From assembly GCA_011947345.1 (NCBI GenBank), contig JAAVTG010000637.1, positions 214,750 through 278,749 of the forward strand: a stretch of 64,000 nt of DNA, written 5' to 3'. The notes beneath the pieces were generated by a model that saw nothing but the letters and a program-made list of their open reading frames with translations, was not told the origin of the DNA and did not search any database. The position numbers were made by a program, and so were the translations under genes. This stretch comes from Phytophthora quininea (Eukaryota; Oomycota; Peronosporomycetes; Peronosporales; Peronosporaceae). Positions 41,123 through 51,953 of this stretch are shown here, one piece after another. How positions within the stretch are numbered: position 1 is the first letter of the stretch; the number at the start of each line of letters is the position of its first letter.

Positions 41123-42165
41123 GAGTTTCCAGCACAACTCGGTAGCGCACCGTGCCGTTACGGACCATGTCCAGTCCTTCGTTCACCTTGGACATCGGTA
41201 GCTTCTGGATCACCGGCCGCACGTTCTTCTTGGACGCCAACTCAAGCATATCATTAATGTCCTGGATGCTTCCGATGTTACTGCCTTTGAAGTTCGCGCC
41301 CTTGCCCACCAACGGATACGGTTTGAGCTTGACGTGGTCGTTCGGGATGCCGACCAGGATGCAGGTGCCGTGCACCGCAAGGAAGCTCAAGAACATGCTG
41401 TATGGCATGTCGTTGGCATCGACGGTGATCAGCAGAATATTGACTGAGTTCGCCGCCGCCGCGGCCTGCTTCTCGTCCGTGTAGACGACGAACTCATCGG
41501 CTCCGAGCTCACGTACCTCTTGCTCCTTGCTGCCGGAGCGAGAGAACGCCACGACAGCAGCCGCGCCCATGGCCTTCGCGAATTGAATGCCGATGTGACC
41601 GAGACCGCCGATGCCGACGATGCCGACACGGTCTCCAGGGTTGATACCAACCTCCTTGAACGGGGTGAACACCGTCGTGCCGGCACACAGCAACGGCGCC
41701 GCCATGTCTGACGGGATCTTGTCGGGGATCTTGAAGGCGTACTGGCAGGCGAGACGGATGTAGTCGGCGTAGCCACCGCGAGAGATGGCACCGTCCGGGT
41801 ACGTGTAGTTGTATGTCTCGATCTTGTGGGGACAGTACGCGTCGAACCCGCTGGCGCACGTTTTGCAAGGAGCATCGGGGTCCCTGTTGAGGCAAGCCCA
41901 GACTTCAGCGCCGACACCAACACGGTCGCCGACCTTCAGATCCTTGACGTCGGGGCCCGCCAGTCACCTCACCGACGATTTCGTGGCCAGCCACGCACGG
42001 GTATTTGGTCCCAGACCAGCCGCTGTCGAGCGTATGCAGGTCGGAGCCGCAGATACCGCAGTGGGTGATCTTCACCTCGACATCTTCCGGTCCAAGAGGA
42101 CGCGACTGGTAGTCTCAGGGCTTGACGAGTTCTCCTTTGCCGGCGCACGTATAGGCGTGGATGGT
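41123..42165 (-). pseudogene. Alcohol dehydrogenase, copy 6, pseudogene sharing lesions with copy 8
   Basis: Nearly identical to copy 8 over the coding region. Both have TGA in place of the Trp codon of KPWEYQ (here KP-stop-DYQ) and the same 2-base deletion after GEVT (GTGACTGGCGGG). After these, the frame is open from 41705 to 41112. Homology ends inside the coding sequence at both ends: the start reads MIAIPETRTIHAY and the end VVLETPFQ, so the flanks are unrelated to copy 8. The catalytic half, GIGGLG and FSRS are still present. It is a duplicate of an already dead gene. Confidence 0.88.
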
Positions 42166-42264
42166 TCGAGTTTCTGGTATCGCGATCATGGGCAACAGGA
42201 ACGCACTTCCCTCGTTACCTCTTTTGGTCCTGGTTATACAAGCATCTACCAAGCAGACGTGCCG

Positions 42265-42560
42265 ACTCGGTCGTTGTGAACGGCGTCAATGGCGTCGGCG
42301 TACCGGCTCCAGCGCGGGCGCCACTACCCACACGAATGTCGGAGCCACGGTGGTGCTATCAGCGCGAATACGAACGCCAAAGCTAGCGCCAATACTCCCC
42401 AAGGCAGGCACGTTGACCGCAGGCTACCGGCTCCTCCTCGCAGAAGGTATACCGCTGACTGCGCTCAGATTGACCGCAAAACCATCGAGAAAAATGTTTG
42501 GACACTCCGAGCCGCTGCTACCCGTTCGACTGTTCTCCGCATTGCAAAGCACGTCGAGTA
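42265..42560 (+). pseudogene. Decayed copy of the elastin-like protein gene (3' end)
   Basis: One frame reads NGVNGVGVP, followed after several stops by SSSQKVYR-stop-LRSD-stop, matching the SQKTYRRLRSD end of the intact genes. The 3' flank is also related (GCCGCTGCTACCCGTTCGAC compared with the unit's GCGCTGCTACCCATTCGACC). It is much more diverged than the other copies. Confidence 0.7.
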
Positions 42561-42804
42561 TTGCTGTCGATCTATTGCCATGGATCAGTTGAAGAAATCA
42601 CCTTTTGAGATTGAACTTGCCCTCGATAAAGGTGCAAGATACACTGTCTGGAAGTGATTGATCCCCAGTTGAATGCCTATCAGATAGTTGACTGCGCACG
42701 GGCAAACCAATTTCCTCTAAGTGTGTCCGCAATCTGAAAATTGAGAATGGCCGATTGCCAACAGTACAGACTACAGTGCACGACAACAGAAGCTTTGGCG
42801 CTGG
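42561..42804. other. Spacer, no gene seen
   Basis: AT-richer sequence between the elastin-like remnant and the PPR fragment; nothing recognised. Confidence 0.4.
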
Positions 42805-43342
42805 TCAAAACTACGAGGCGGTGATCTCGCTCGCAGACGAGATGAGGCAGCGAGACATCCCGTGGGATTCCTTCGCGTGTGAAAAGATTATATTGGCCAA
42901 CACCCACGCTGGCTCCATTGAGCAGGCGACGGAATTGTTGCGGGCGAATGTTGACCGAATGGGCTTTCTCGGCGTTGTGTGCTATCGCGAAATTATGAAT
43001 TACGTGACGGAACTCGGGGACCTGGAAGAAGCCTGCAAACTTTACTTGGAGCTGGTGCAACGTAGCAGGGACTTGTCTGACTGGGCTAATGCTTTTGAGT
43101 TGGCAAAGTTGGCAAAGCAACTGCTTGACGACTCGATGTACTGGGAACTACACGAGGAGATGGAAACGCAGGATTCAGAGTACGCACGAAAGCTTCTGAA
43201 GAAATTGCTGACGGGGAAAAGCTTTAAGAACCTTGTAGACGAAAGCGTAGCAGCTCTATCAAAAGGACAAGGAAAGCAGTTTTGTATGAGAAAACCCTAC
43301 ATCGGGATCCACTGTCGTAGTAGCTTGTCAACAAGATTTTGA
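42805..43342 (+). pseudogene. PPR-like protein, C-terminal fragment duplicated from 25620-26025
   Basis: From the motif QNYEAVISLADEMRQRDI onward the frame is almost identical to the end of the gene at 25618-28506 (DDSMYWELHEEMETQDSEYA). It then runs into unrelated sequence ending at SSLSTRF. Differences include an extra LAK repeat (FELAKLAKQL). It has no upstream half, so it is a recent segmental fragment lying 5' of ADH copy 7. Confidence 0.8.
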
Positions 43343-43541
43343 AATCGACGCGGACGCAGGGTATCAATGAGAACGAAGTTGGTCCACTGATGCTAATCCG
43401 AGAAGAGCTGGCGCGTAAGCATGCTAAACATTTACGGTGGGTGTCATGGCGACTGGTACGTTGGATTTGCTTCTTCACGATGACACCAACGCAAATATTC
43501 ATAAACAACCTGAGCAATTTGATGCGCAAGCGATTCCGAAA

Positions 43542-43559
43542 CTCACATTCTGCAATTTG
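43542..43559 (+). promoter_or_regulatory. Core promoter of ADH copy 7
   Basis: CTCACATTCTGCAATTTG matches the initiator and flank. A near copy (CTCCACTCTGCAATTTG) precedes the pseudogene copy 8. Confidence 0.65.
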
Positions 43560-43595
43560 AGCGCAAGCCGCCAGCAAGTCCAAGATACTCGCAAG

Positions 43596-44660
43596 ATGTC
43601 CTTCGGTCCGAGAACCATCCACGCTTACGCTTCCTTTGGCAAGGATGAACCAGTCAAGTCTTGGGAATACGAGTCGCGTCCACTCGGCGCTGAAGACGTG
43701 GAAGTGAAGATCACCCACTGCGGCATCTGCGGCTCCGACCTGCACACGATTGACGGTGGTTGGGCTGGCACAATGTATCCGTGCGTGGCTGGCCACGAGA
43801 TCGTGGGCGAAGTGACTCAAGCGGGTCCTGATGTCAAGGACCTGAAGGTTGGTGACCGTGTTGGCGTCGGCGCTGAAGTTTGGGCGTGCCTCAACAGGGA
43901 CCCGGCACACCCATGCACAACGTGTGCCAACGGTGACGATGGCTACTGCCCGAGACGCTTGGGGACGTACAACTACAAGTACCCCGACGGCGCCACAACC
44001 TACGGCGGGTTCGCCGAGTACCTTCGTCTCACCTACCAGTACGCCTTCAAGATCCCCGACAACATCCCGTCCGACGTCGCCGCACCACTACTGTGCGCTG
44101 GTACAACAGTGTTCAAGCCGTTTAAGGAGGTCGGCATCAAGCCCGGCGATCGGGTCGGCATTGTTGGTGTCGGTGGTTTGGGTCACCTCGGCATTCAGTT
44201 CGCCAAAGCGATGGGCGCTGCATCCGTCATAGCTTTCTCTCGCTCCGGCAACAAGGAGCAAGAAGTCCGCAAGTTGGGAGCCGACGAGTTCGTCGTGTAC
44301 ACTGACGAGAAGCAGGCTGCGGCTGCTGCCAATTCGATCAATGTACTGCTGATCACGGCCGACGCCAACAACATGCCGTACACGCTGTTCCTTAGCTTCC
44401 TGGCCGTACGCGGATCCTGCATCATGGTGGGTCTGCCTAATGACGACATCAAGTTCAACGCGTTCGGCGTTGTGGCCAAAGGCTGTCAATTTGTTGGCAG
44501 CAACATCGGTAGTATCCAAGACATCAAGGATATGCTGGAGCTGGCGTCCAAGAAGAATGTGCGCGCTGTGATTCAGAAGATGCCCATGTCCAAGGTGAAC
44601 GAAGGCCTCCAAATGATGCGCGAAGGCAAGGTGCGCTACCGTGTGGTTTTGGAAAACTAG
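43596..44660 (+). CDS. Zinc-dependent alcohol dehydrogenase, copy 7 (intact)
   Basis: A complete 354-residue protein, MSFGPRTIHAYASFGKD to RYRVVLEN. The catalytic ligands are in GICGSDLH, VAGHEIVG and LLCAG. Structural Cys residues run from VWACLNRD to DDGYC. The nucleotide-binding turn is GVGGLG, and FSRS favours NADP. The start is 36 bases after a good core promoter. Its upstream region resembles that of copy 8, so the two come from one duplication that included the promoter. Copies 7 and 9 share GVGGLG and KMPMSKVNEGLQMMREGK, marking a sub-branch. Confidence 0.9.
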   Translation: MSFGPRTIHAYASFGKDEPVKSWEYESRPLGAEDVEVKITHCGICGSDLHTIDGGWAGTMYPCVAGHEIVGEVTQAGPDVKDLKVGDRVGVGAEVWACLNRDPAHPCTTCANGDDGYCPRRLGTYNYKYPDGATTYGGFAEYLRLTYQYAFKIPDNIPSDVAAPLLCAGTTVFKPFKEVGIKPGDRVGIVGVGGLGHLGIQFAKAMGAASVIAFSRSGNKEQEVRKLGADEFVVYTDEKQAAAAANSINVLLITADANNMPYTLFLSFLAVRGSCIMVGLPNDDIKFNAFGVVAKGCQFVGSNIGSIQDIKDMLELASKKNVRAVIQKMPMSKVNEGLQMMREGKVRYRVVLEN

Positions 44661-44981
44661 AGTGAGAGTGGGGAGCAAGCAACAAGAGTTAATACAAAAA
44701 AGAGTCTTGGGAACTGAAAATGATTGTTAGACGGAATTTGCAGGACATTTGCAGGACAATGGCAACGAGGGATTTTAAACCAATCATAGCAACGTAAGTT
44801 TGAATTTGAACCAATCGCTTTAGTGCTGATTTTACTTGCGTGCCCTGCGATGCAGAGCTACTACAGAGATCCAAGTCAGTTGACCCCGACGCCGTTTGCG
44901 ATTGTTTGCTGTAAGCTGGGGGACCGTGACGCTCTTCTCACAGGCCGTGAAGGTCTTTACAGCCTCTTCGACGCTCTGATG

Positions 44982-45168
44982 TGTCACCTGCACCCAGGTT
45001 GCATCGCTCACCTGCACCCAGGTTACGTCGTGCACCTGGCTTCATCTCTAGTTTGTTTGGGTGCTCCACCACTTCGTTAAGCTAGGCTACAGGAGGAGAA
45101 ACGATAGCTAGTCTTCATTCAATGGCAGTTCTTAATTTGACAGCAAGAGCTCACTTGGCAGCTTGGCA
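44982..45168 (+). repeat. 5' LTR
   Basis: Begins TG and ends CA. Near its start, CACCTGCACCCAGGTT occurs twice 24 bases apart; each copy is a small hairpin (ACCTG/CAGGT), possibly a regulatory or RNA structure. Confidence 0.93.
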
Positions 45169-45231
45169 CTTTGAGACGTCTCAAATCAGTACGACCCGGT
45201 TCACCCGTCGGCCAACCCAAGATCCAGCACC

Positions 45232-48200
45232 ATGAGTCGCCCTGCGGAGAAGGACGACAAGGAACGCTACCTGACCTACACAATCACCATCCGCCCTGCC
45301 AACACTGAGGCAGGTATCGCTGCGGAAGTGGTGACCAAGAAAATGCCGAAGTTTACAGAAGGTGGCCCGAAGGACTTCCTACAATGGGTATATCAGTTCA
45401 AGCAACTCGCTGTGCTAAAGAGTTGGAACGTGGAAGATAAGTTCTTAAATGCTTACATCCTCCTCGAAGGAGATTTGAAGGAAGAGTTCGCACACCATGC
45501 AACTCCTGTCGACGACGACGAGCGAATGGACCGAGAGTTCAACCGTGCTCTTTTCGCCGCATCAATCGTAGTCATGCCCGTCGACTACGGCGAAAAACTA
45601 CAAGAAGAACTGTGGGAGATTAAGAAGTTACGCAGTGAAACGCTGTCGGAGTACAGCAAGCGTTTCCGAGCCCTTGTCCGCATGCAGAAAGTGCTAGCCG
45701 AGTTGTGCGCGTCGGCAGCAATGACCGAAGATCCTTTATGCCGTCTTTACAAGCGCGGCTTGCCATTCGAATGGCAGAACAAATATGATTCTAGTGGACT
45801 CGTCTACACAACAGTGGCAGCTCTCGTGCCGTACTTCGAACGAATCGAGCAAGGAGAGCAGCGTTTACACCGCCCCGGAGGTCAAGACAAGAAGAGCAAT
45901 GACAATAGCCGAAACACAACTCGCCGTAGCAACTTCAATAACCGCAATCGTCAGCAAAATCGTGGCGGCAACCGTGGACGAGGCAACCGTGGCGGCAACC
46001 ACCACCACAACAACGGCAACAACAACAACAACAACAGCGTCAACACCTCGAACAATGCCAAACAAACCAGTACCACCAACAAATATTGCACCTTTCATCG
46101 TACAAACACGCACAGCACTCAAGAATGCCGAGCACTCCGTCAAGACAACCAACCGGAGGAACATCATCAACTCGATCAGCGTCAAACCCGCGTGGAGCAA
46201 CGACGACAACAGAATAACTCCAGTGACGAAGAATATTTGTTTGTGGGCCTCAATGCCCAACCGACTCCTGCACCACCACCAATGAGGATTAAGATTAAGT
46301 TGGAGGCTGGAAAGGAACAGTTCCTCGCACTCTTGGATAGCGGTTGCTCCCGTAGCATTATCAACAACGACCTCGTACGATCAGTACAAGCGGCGGGTGG
46401 CAAGACCCAACGCTCTAGCGTCTCGTTCGACCTTGTCAAGGGCAGCATGTCAAGTCACGGATCAATGGAGGTTCGCTTCAGGATCCCGCAATTAAAACGA
46501 GACTCGGTCATCATCCACCACTTCGAGATTCTATCATCACTTCGTGATGAAATGGTCATCGGACGAGATCTGATGGCTGCACTCGGCTTGGTAGTGGACT
46601 ACGGCACTGGAATCGTCAAGTGGGACGGGAATGAGATGTCAGTCCGAGTCACAGAGCAATCCAGCGCACGTGGGCTAGTAGAAGTTGACGAAAATGACGT
46701 CGAAGAAGTACTTACCGGTGAAGATGTAGGTGTGCAACCTGCTGACTTGCTACCTCAACACCTCGATGCTGCTTTACAGCACTGCTACTTGAAAGTTCTG
46801 GAAGAATACTACGAGTTATACAACGGACGACTCGGCCGGATTCGGTTAAGTGACTACATCTTACCGTTGAGTGAGAACTACAGACCATTCCACGCTAGAC
46901 CGGACTCAGTAGCACGAAGTCAAGAGGAAGCAGCCCGGCGCGAAATACAGCGTCTTCTGAACAAGGATGTTATTGAGCAGATATACGACTCTGAGTCAGC
47001 TGCACCAGCTTTTTCCTGCAGAAACCAAGTGGAGACTTACGGCTTCTCGTTGATTTTCGTCAATTGAATAAGTTTCTTCGTCGTTCGCCATACTACGTCC
47101 CCAAGATCCGAGAGATACTGCTTCGTCTCGGAAAAGCAAAGTGTATGAGTACCCTCGACGCAAATATGGGTTACTTTGCGCGAAGATTGGCACAGCAAAG
47201 CCGCTCTGTCACGGCATTCTGCTTACCATTCGGCAAGTACCAGTTCAAGAGGCTGCCAATGGGAATTTCGACAGCACCAGACGAGTACCAGTCCTGCATG
47301 GAGAAAATACTTGGTGACTTACCGTTCGTGATCGTCTACCTTGACGACATCTTGATATTTTCCGAGAACGAGAATGAGCACTTGGAACACCTCCGAATTG
47401 TCTTCAAGCGTCTCCGCCAATATGATGTCACACTCAACGCGAAAAATGCCATATACTTCGCCAATCGGTTGATTATTTGGGCTTTACACCGACTTCCGAT
47501 GGCATTCAACCACAGGCCAAGAAGGTGGAAGCCATCCAGCAAATTGCTGAACCGCGCAACAAGAAGGAGTTGCGACGATTTCTTGGAATGATATCCTATT
47601 ACAGAGACATGGTTCCTAACAAGTCTGCCTTGTCGGCACATCTAAACCGTCTCACATCCAAGAAAACACCATTCGTGTGGACCCCTGAAGACGCAGCAGC
47701 GTTTCGCGAGCTCAAAAATGCTCTAGCTCGCAATGTCTGGCTTGCATTCCCAGATTTCGGCCGAACATTTCATGTATTTGCTGATGCTAGCGGTAAGCAG
47801 ATCGGTGGAATTATCGTGCAAGGCAAGCGGATACTTGCCTGTTTCTTTCGTGCACTGACGGAAACACAACAAAAATACTCGACGATGGAGTGGGAGCTAC
47901 TTTCTGTCGTCGAAATTTTGAAAGAGTATCGTACAATGCTCTTGGGGTTTCCTGTGGTCATTCACACGGACCATAAAAACCTTCTCTACCCGCAAGAGAA
48001 CTCACTTCGAGTTAAACGCTGGAAACTACTTCTCGAAGAATACCGACTATCGGTTGAATACGTCCCCGGATCGCAAAACGTCGGGGCCGACGCATTTTAC
48101 GGCTCCGCTACGACTTCGTTCGTCAAGTCACTGAAGAAGAGCTGTATGCTGTCTCTGACGAACAAGTTCCCCTTGAAGGCGCGGTGATGAAACAACACCA

Positions 48201-49286
48201 GCTCCAAGACACTACAACAAAGAACATGATTGCTCGACTGGAAAATAACGAAGCCGATCCTGATTACTCTCTGCGCCCAGCACTTGGTGCTGTTTTGCTA
48301 CACTATCAGAAGCGCGTTGTAGTCCCTGTGTCGCTGCGCAAGAATTTAGTCGAACTATACCACGGCTATCTGCTCCATCCCGGCGGTGAAAATCAATTCA
48401 AGATAATGGGCACGTTCTGGTGGCCAGGAATGGAAGCTGAAATCTCAAAGTACGTCAAAAATTGCCTGCAATGCAAAAGGGCGAAGTTACACGGCGGAAG
48501 ACAAGACTACGGACACTTGCCGCCAACTCCGATGAGCAACCACGACCGTCCGTTTGACGTCGTGCACGTTGACCTGCTCGGCCCTCTCAAAGACGACTTC
48601 TATTGCTTGACCGCAATTGAACGCCAATTTCGCTGGTTGGAAGTAATTGTGCAGCGCGGTCGCTCGTCCAAGACAACGGCTATCAGCTTTGAACGTGCTT
48701 GGTTATGCCGATACCCCAGACCAAAATGCGTGATCCATGATCAAGGCACTGAGTTCACCGGCGACGAGTTCCAACTGTTACTTCGTTCAATGGCAATCAA
48801 GTCAAAGAAAATCACAGCAAAAACCCTCAAGCAAACGCCATTTGTGAACGCATCCATTTGGAAATAATGAATATGGTGAGGGCTAGACCTGATCTCAAGG
48901 ACCAGTTGGAAACAGTTCTCGACTACGCTGCGTACTCGATTCGAGCAAGTTATCACTCTGTTCTCCGTGCGTCACCTGCCCAGCTTCTGTTTGGCGAAGA
49001 TCTGATCTCTCGGCAGCTCCATTTTGCGAACTGGAGCTTCTTGTCGAAGCAAAGGTTTGCCGCCATCATGCAAGAGAACGATCGAGAGAACATGAAGAGA
49101 ATTCAACACTTTTATCAAATCGGTGACCAGGTGATGCTACGAGTTCCGGCCCGAGACCGTCGCAAAGTCGATCACGTGGCGAAGGGTCCATACCTGATTA
49201 AAGCCGTCTACGACAACGGTACCGTGTTGCTCGACACCGGAACGACTCAGTCGCGAGTGAACATCCGCAGAATCTTTCCATGTTAA
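45232..49286 (+). pseudogene. Ty3 gag-pol polyprotein, four one-base frame breaks
   Basis: Gag (residues 1-330) ends with an Asn/Arg-rich stretch and a Cys/His box (YCTFHRTNTHSTQECRAL). The aspartic protease has LLDSGCSRSI. Reverse transcriptase has VYLDDILIFS, RNase H has FADASGKQIGG and HTDHKNLLY, and integrase has the HHCC-type YHGYLLHPGG plus CLQCKRAK and the catalytic VHVDLLGPL and VIHDQGTEFTG. A C-terminal integrase tail follows to 49286. The frame breaks at 47010-47014 (T run), 47469 (T run), 48095-48098 (T run) and 48819-48823 (A run). In each case one extra base of the run restores conserved sequence. With identical LTRs these are likely base errors, so the element may be active. Confidence 0.88.
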
Positions 49287-49313
49287 CTGAAGTCTTCGCT
49301 ATCATGGGGAGAA

Positions 49314-49500
49314 TGTCACCTGCACCCAGGTTGCATCGCTCACCTGCACCCAGGTTACGTCGTGCACCTGGCTTCATCTCTAGTTTGTTTGGGTGCTCCA
49401 CCACTTCGTTAAGCTAGGCTACAGGAGGAGAAACGATAGCTAGTCTTCATTCAATGGCAGTTCTTAATTTGACAGCAAGAGCTCACTTGGCAGCTTGGCA
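49314..49500 (+). repeat. 3' LTR
   Basis: Identical to the 5' LTR over 187 bases. It is followed by GATG, the duplicated target. Confidence 0.93.
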
Positions 49501-51953
49501 GATGAGCACGCCACCAGCCGGTACGCTTTGGTTCGTTCTTAATCATGCACATTAGATAACGTGCGTCACTAAGTCGCTTCTGTAAGTTCCTGTTTGGCAC
49601 ATCGCGTCCGTCGAGAACTCGCAACGGAGGAATCTTCTTGCATGAATTACCACACTGCCATAACACCCACAGCATGGCAACCGAGCAATCAGGCAGCTCA
49701 AAATCTGGTGGAACACGCCTGAATTTACCTCCCCAAAGAATGACGGAGTCATCCATGCGTTGTCAGCGTGTTGATGGCTAGAAGTTTGCGGAGCATTTGA
49801 GTTCAACTTCTCCACCAAAGCAGTCACTCCTGTGGACTCTAGACACCGTTGGAGGGCACTGTCAAGCCCGTCGAAAGTCACGACGCCGGCACCAATTGCT
49901 CGCTGCTCAAGTTCTGCCATGATGTCACGCACGGTTGCGGTTCTGGTCGCATCTACGTGTTCGATAGTTTTCATCGCTACTTCTAGCAATGCTTTGACTT
50001 CTCGTAGAATGGCTACATGCGGCGGTACTCCGGTGGGCTGTAGACGATTGCTAGTGTCATCAATCCCACACATCTTCGACGACAAGTCTGCTATTAGTGT
50101 GGGGTGTTGGAACAAGGGCGATTCTAGCAACGGGTGCTTAACTGAGAGATGTGTTCGCAGATATGGCGCGTGATATACTAACGAGGTCAGGCAAAATTCG
50201 CCGACGTAAGTTAACTGAGACGGTAATCCTGGAAATACACACGCAATAGCTTGTTCGACGGCAGCATCACGTTCGCCAAAGTGCGGGGGTAAAACCGCAA
50301 ATTTGTGACTTCCAGGTGGCAAGCCAGACACGGTTCTTCCGACATGCATATCACCTGCTGCTTCGTAGCGTAGATAAGTGTTCTGAACTCCTCCTAATGA
50401 CCACCCAGCTCTCAGGTGCACAGCGGTCGATGACGGACAAGCCGTAGAACCTGACGCACAGTAAGTAGCCGCTCCTTTTCGCATAGAATGAGTACCAAGC
50501 TCGTCTTGGTTTACTCCTCTCCTACGTAATTCAGCATTTGATTCATCTCTTTCTAACAATCGGTGCAAGCACTTGCGGAATCGTTCATATTGATTACTGC
50601 CGGGAAACAAAAGATCACTTCCGTCAAAAGATGAAGTCGCCCAAAACATAGCGATGGCGAGAACTGGGCAAATTGCTGGGTTCAAAGGGTTTGCGTATAT
50701 ATGGCGTGGGTCACGGGGTCTGCTACCTTCTTGATCATTTTTTGATGTGCGAAATAAAAACAAAGAGCGTCCCCACTCCACTCCATGTGCCCATGGTGAA
50801 TCCCAAAAGCATTAGCGGACCGACACATTAAATTCCAAGCAATAATCATATATGTTCGAGCAAAAGCCATGTCGTTTGCCGAGCTCCTGAAAAGCTGCTC
50901 ACACAAAAACATACAGATCAAATGACAAAGGATCCTTGCCCGTCTTAGCGCGAATTTCTCCTCGTGCTGCAGCAGTCGCTCTATCTCGTTTCAATCCTTT
51001 GAAATACTTTTGTAAACCTTTTTCCATTGTTGACGGAATTTCAAGACCATAGTCACGATATAAATTGAAAAGTCCCGCTCGATGTGTGTTCAATGCTGAA
51101 TAGCTTAAAGCAGTGCCATCAGATTTTTCCAGCGTTAGCAGCCAAGCTCCAAACACATCCATTTGCATGGCATCAAACCGAAGAGGGGGTTGGCTACGTC
51201 ACGATCGAGTAGAGGCTTTAGTCGTCTCCGGAGCTGCTTCAAAGATGCACCCGAAACATCGCCAAGACATTCAGCGAAGGCAGGAGACACGAGATTTGGC
51301 TTGTATAACACAATCCAGGCAATAAATCGACCGTAGGAGTTCTGGTACACAGCGCGAGAACGCGCGCTGACCGTGTTTCGCTGTATCTCCGTCACTTGCC
51401 TCGTCAAGTCTTCCCAGTCGACGGTCGCCGTCGTTTCGTTCTGCAGTCAGAAATTGTCTTGATTTTTGTATGCCGAACTTGCAGGACTTTGTCCAGCAAA
51501 AGTGGTAGAAATTGGTTGTTGTCTCGGCCCTATAGTGAGCCCCTGTTTATTTTTGATTATGCTGCTTTCCATTTGGAATTTGCAGGACACTTTGTCCTGC
51601 AGAAAGCGAACTGATGGGTATATTGTCCTGCAAATTCTGGAGAATGATGGTTACGATCGTGGATAAAGCTCTTCCAGGCAAGGATTGTTGTGCTACAACT
51701 CATGAGCTTGCAGGGCCAGGAAAGTAAACCGATGTCGGTGCGTCACAATCTCGGTGGGGATCCATTTTCGCAGCTGATGCCGGTGAGGGTGGCGCGTAAG
51801 CATGACAAGCATCAATGCGACCAGGAACTGCAAGCACGTGCCGATCACGAAGGAAGTTCGGGTCACCGGCGTCAAAGCCCAACGCTCCAGTCGGCACCAG
51901 TGACTCCACTCTGCAATTTGAGCCCAAGCTCACAAGCCACCGCAATTAATAAG

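Larger units (their letters stand above)
44982..49500 (+). mobile_element. Ty3-type LTR retrotransposon, 4.5 kb
   Basis: Two LTRs of 187 bases (TGTCACC to TTGGCA) are identical by eye, and the 4-base GATG lies directly on both outer sides as target duplication. A purine-rich tract (GGGGAGAA) precedes the 3' LTR. The internal order is gag, protease, reverse transcriptase, RNase H, integrase, the Ty3 order. Identical LTRs mean very recent insertion. The insertion point is inside the Crypton 2 gene. Confidence 0.95.
44832..51407 (-). pseudogene. Crypton tyrosine recombinase 2, interrupted and frameshifted
   Basis: Pieces on the minus strand: core-binding part (51407-51150 and 51168-50899: YQNSYGRFIAWIVLYKPN, LKRDRATAAARGEI), catalytic part with Arg in IAWNLMCRSANAFG, the His-x-x-Arg box in LGTHSMRKGAATY and Tyr in NTYLRYEAAGD (50921-50370), and the long C-terminal region (PTGVPPHVAILREVKALLE, RVPPDFELPDCS) to the Ty3 insertion at 49497. 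The reading frame resumes beyond the Ty3 element as HQSVEEAVKTFTACEKSV and ends with TAA at 44832. Frames change near 51155, 50910, 50740 and 49700. Similarity with the first Crypton covers the whole length. Confidence 0.78.
44734..51637 (-). mobile_element. Second Crypton, split by a Ty3 retrotransposon
   Basis: A tyrosine-recombinase gene on the minus strand is interrupted by a Ty3 element (44982-49500). Near both outer limits lies GAATTTGCAGGACA (44734-44747 and 51576-51589), and the right end also has its reverse complement (51624-51637). I take these as subterminal sites. The exact borders are not known. No terminal inverted repeats are seen. Confidence 0.65.
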
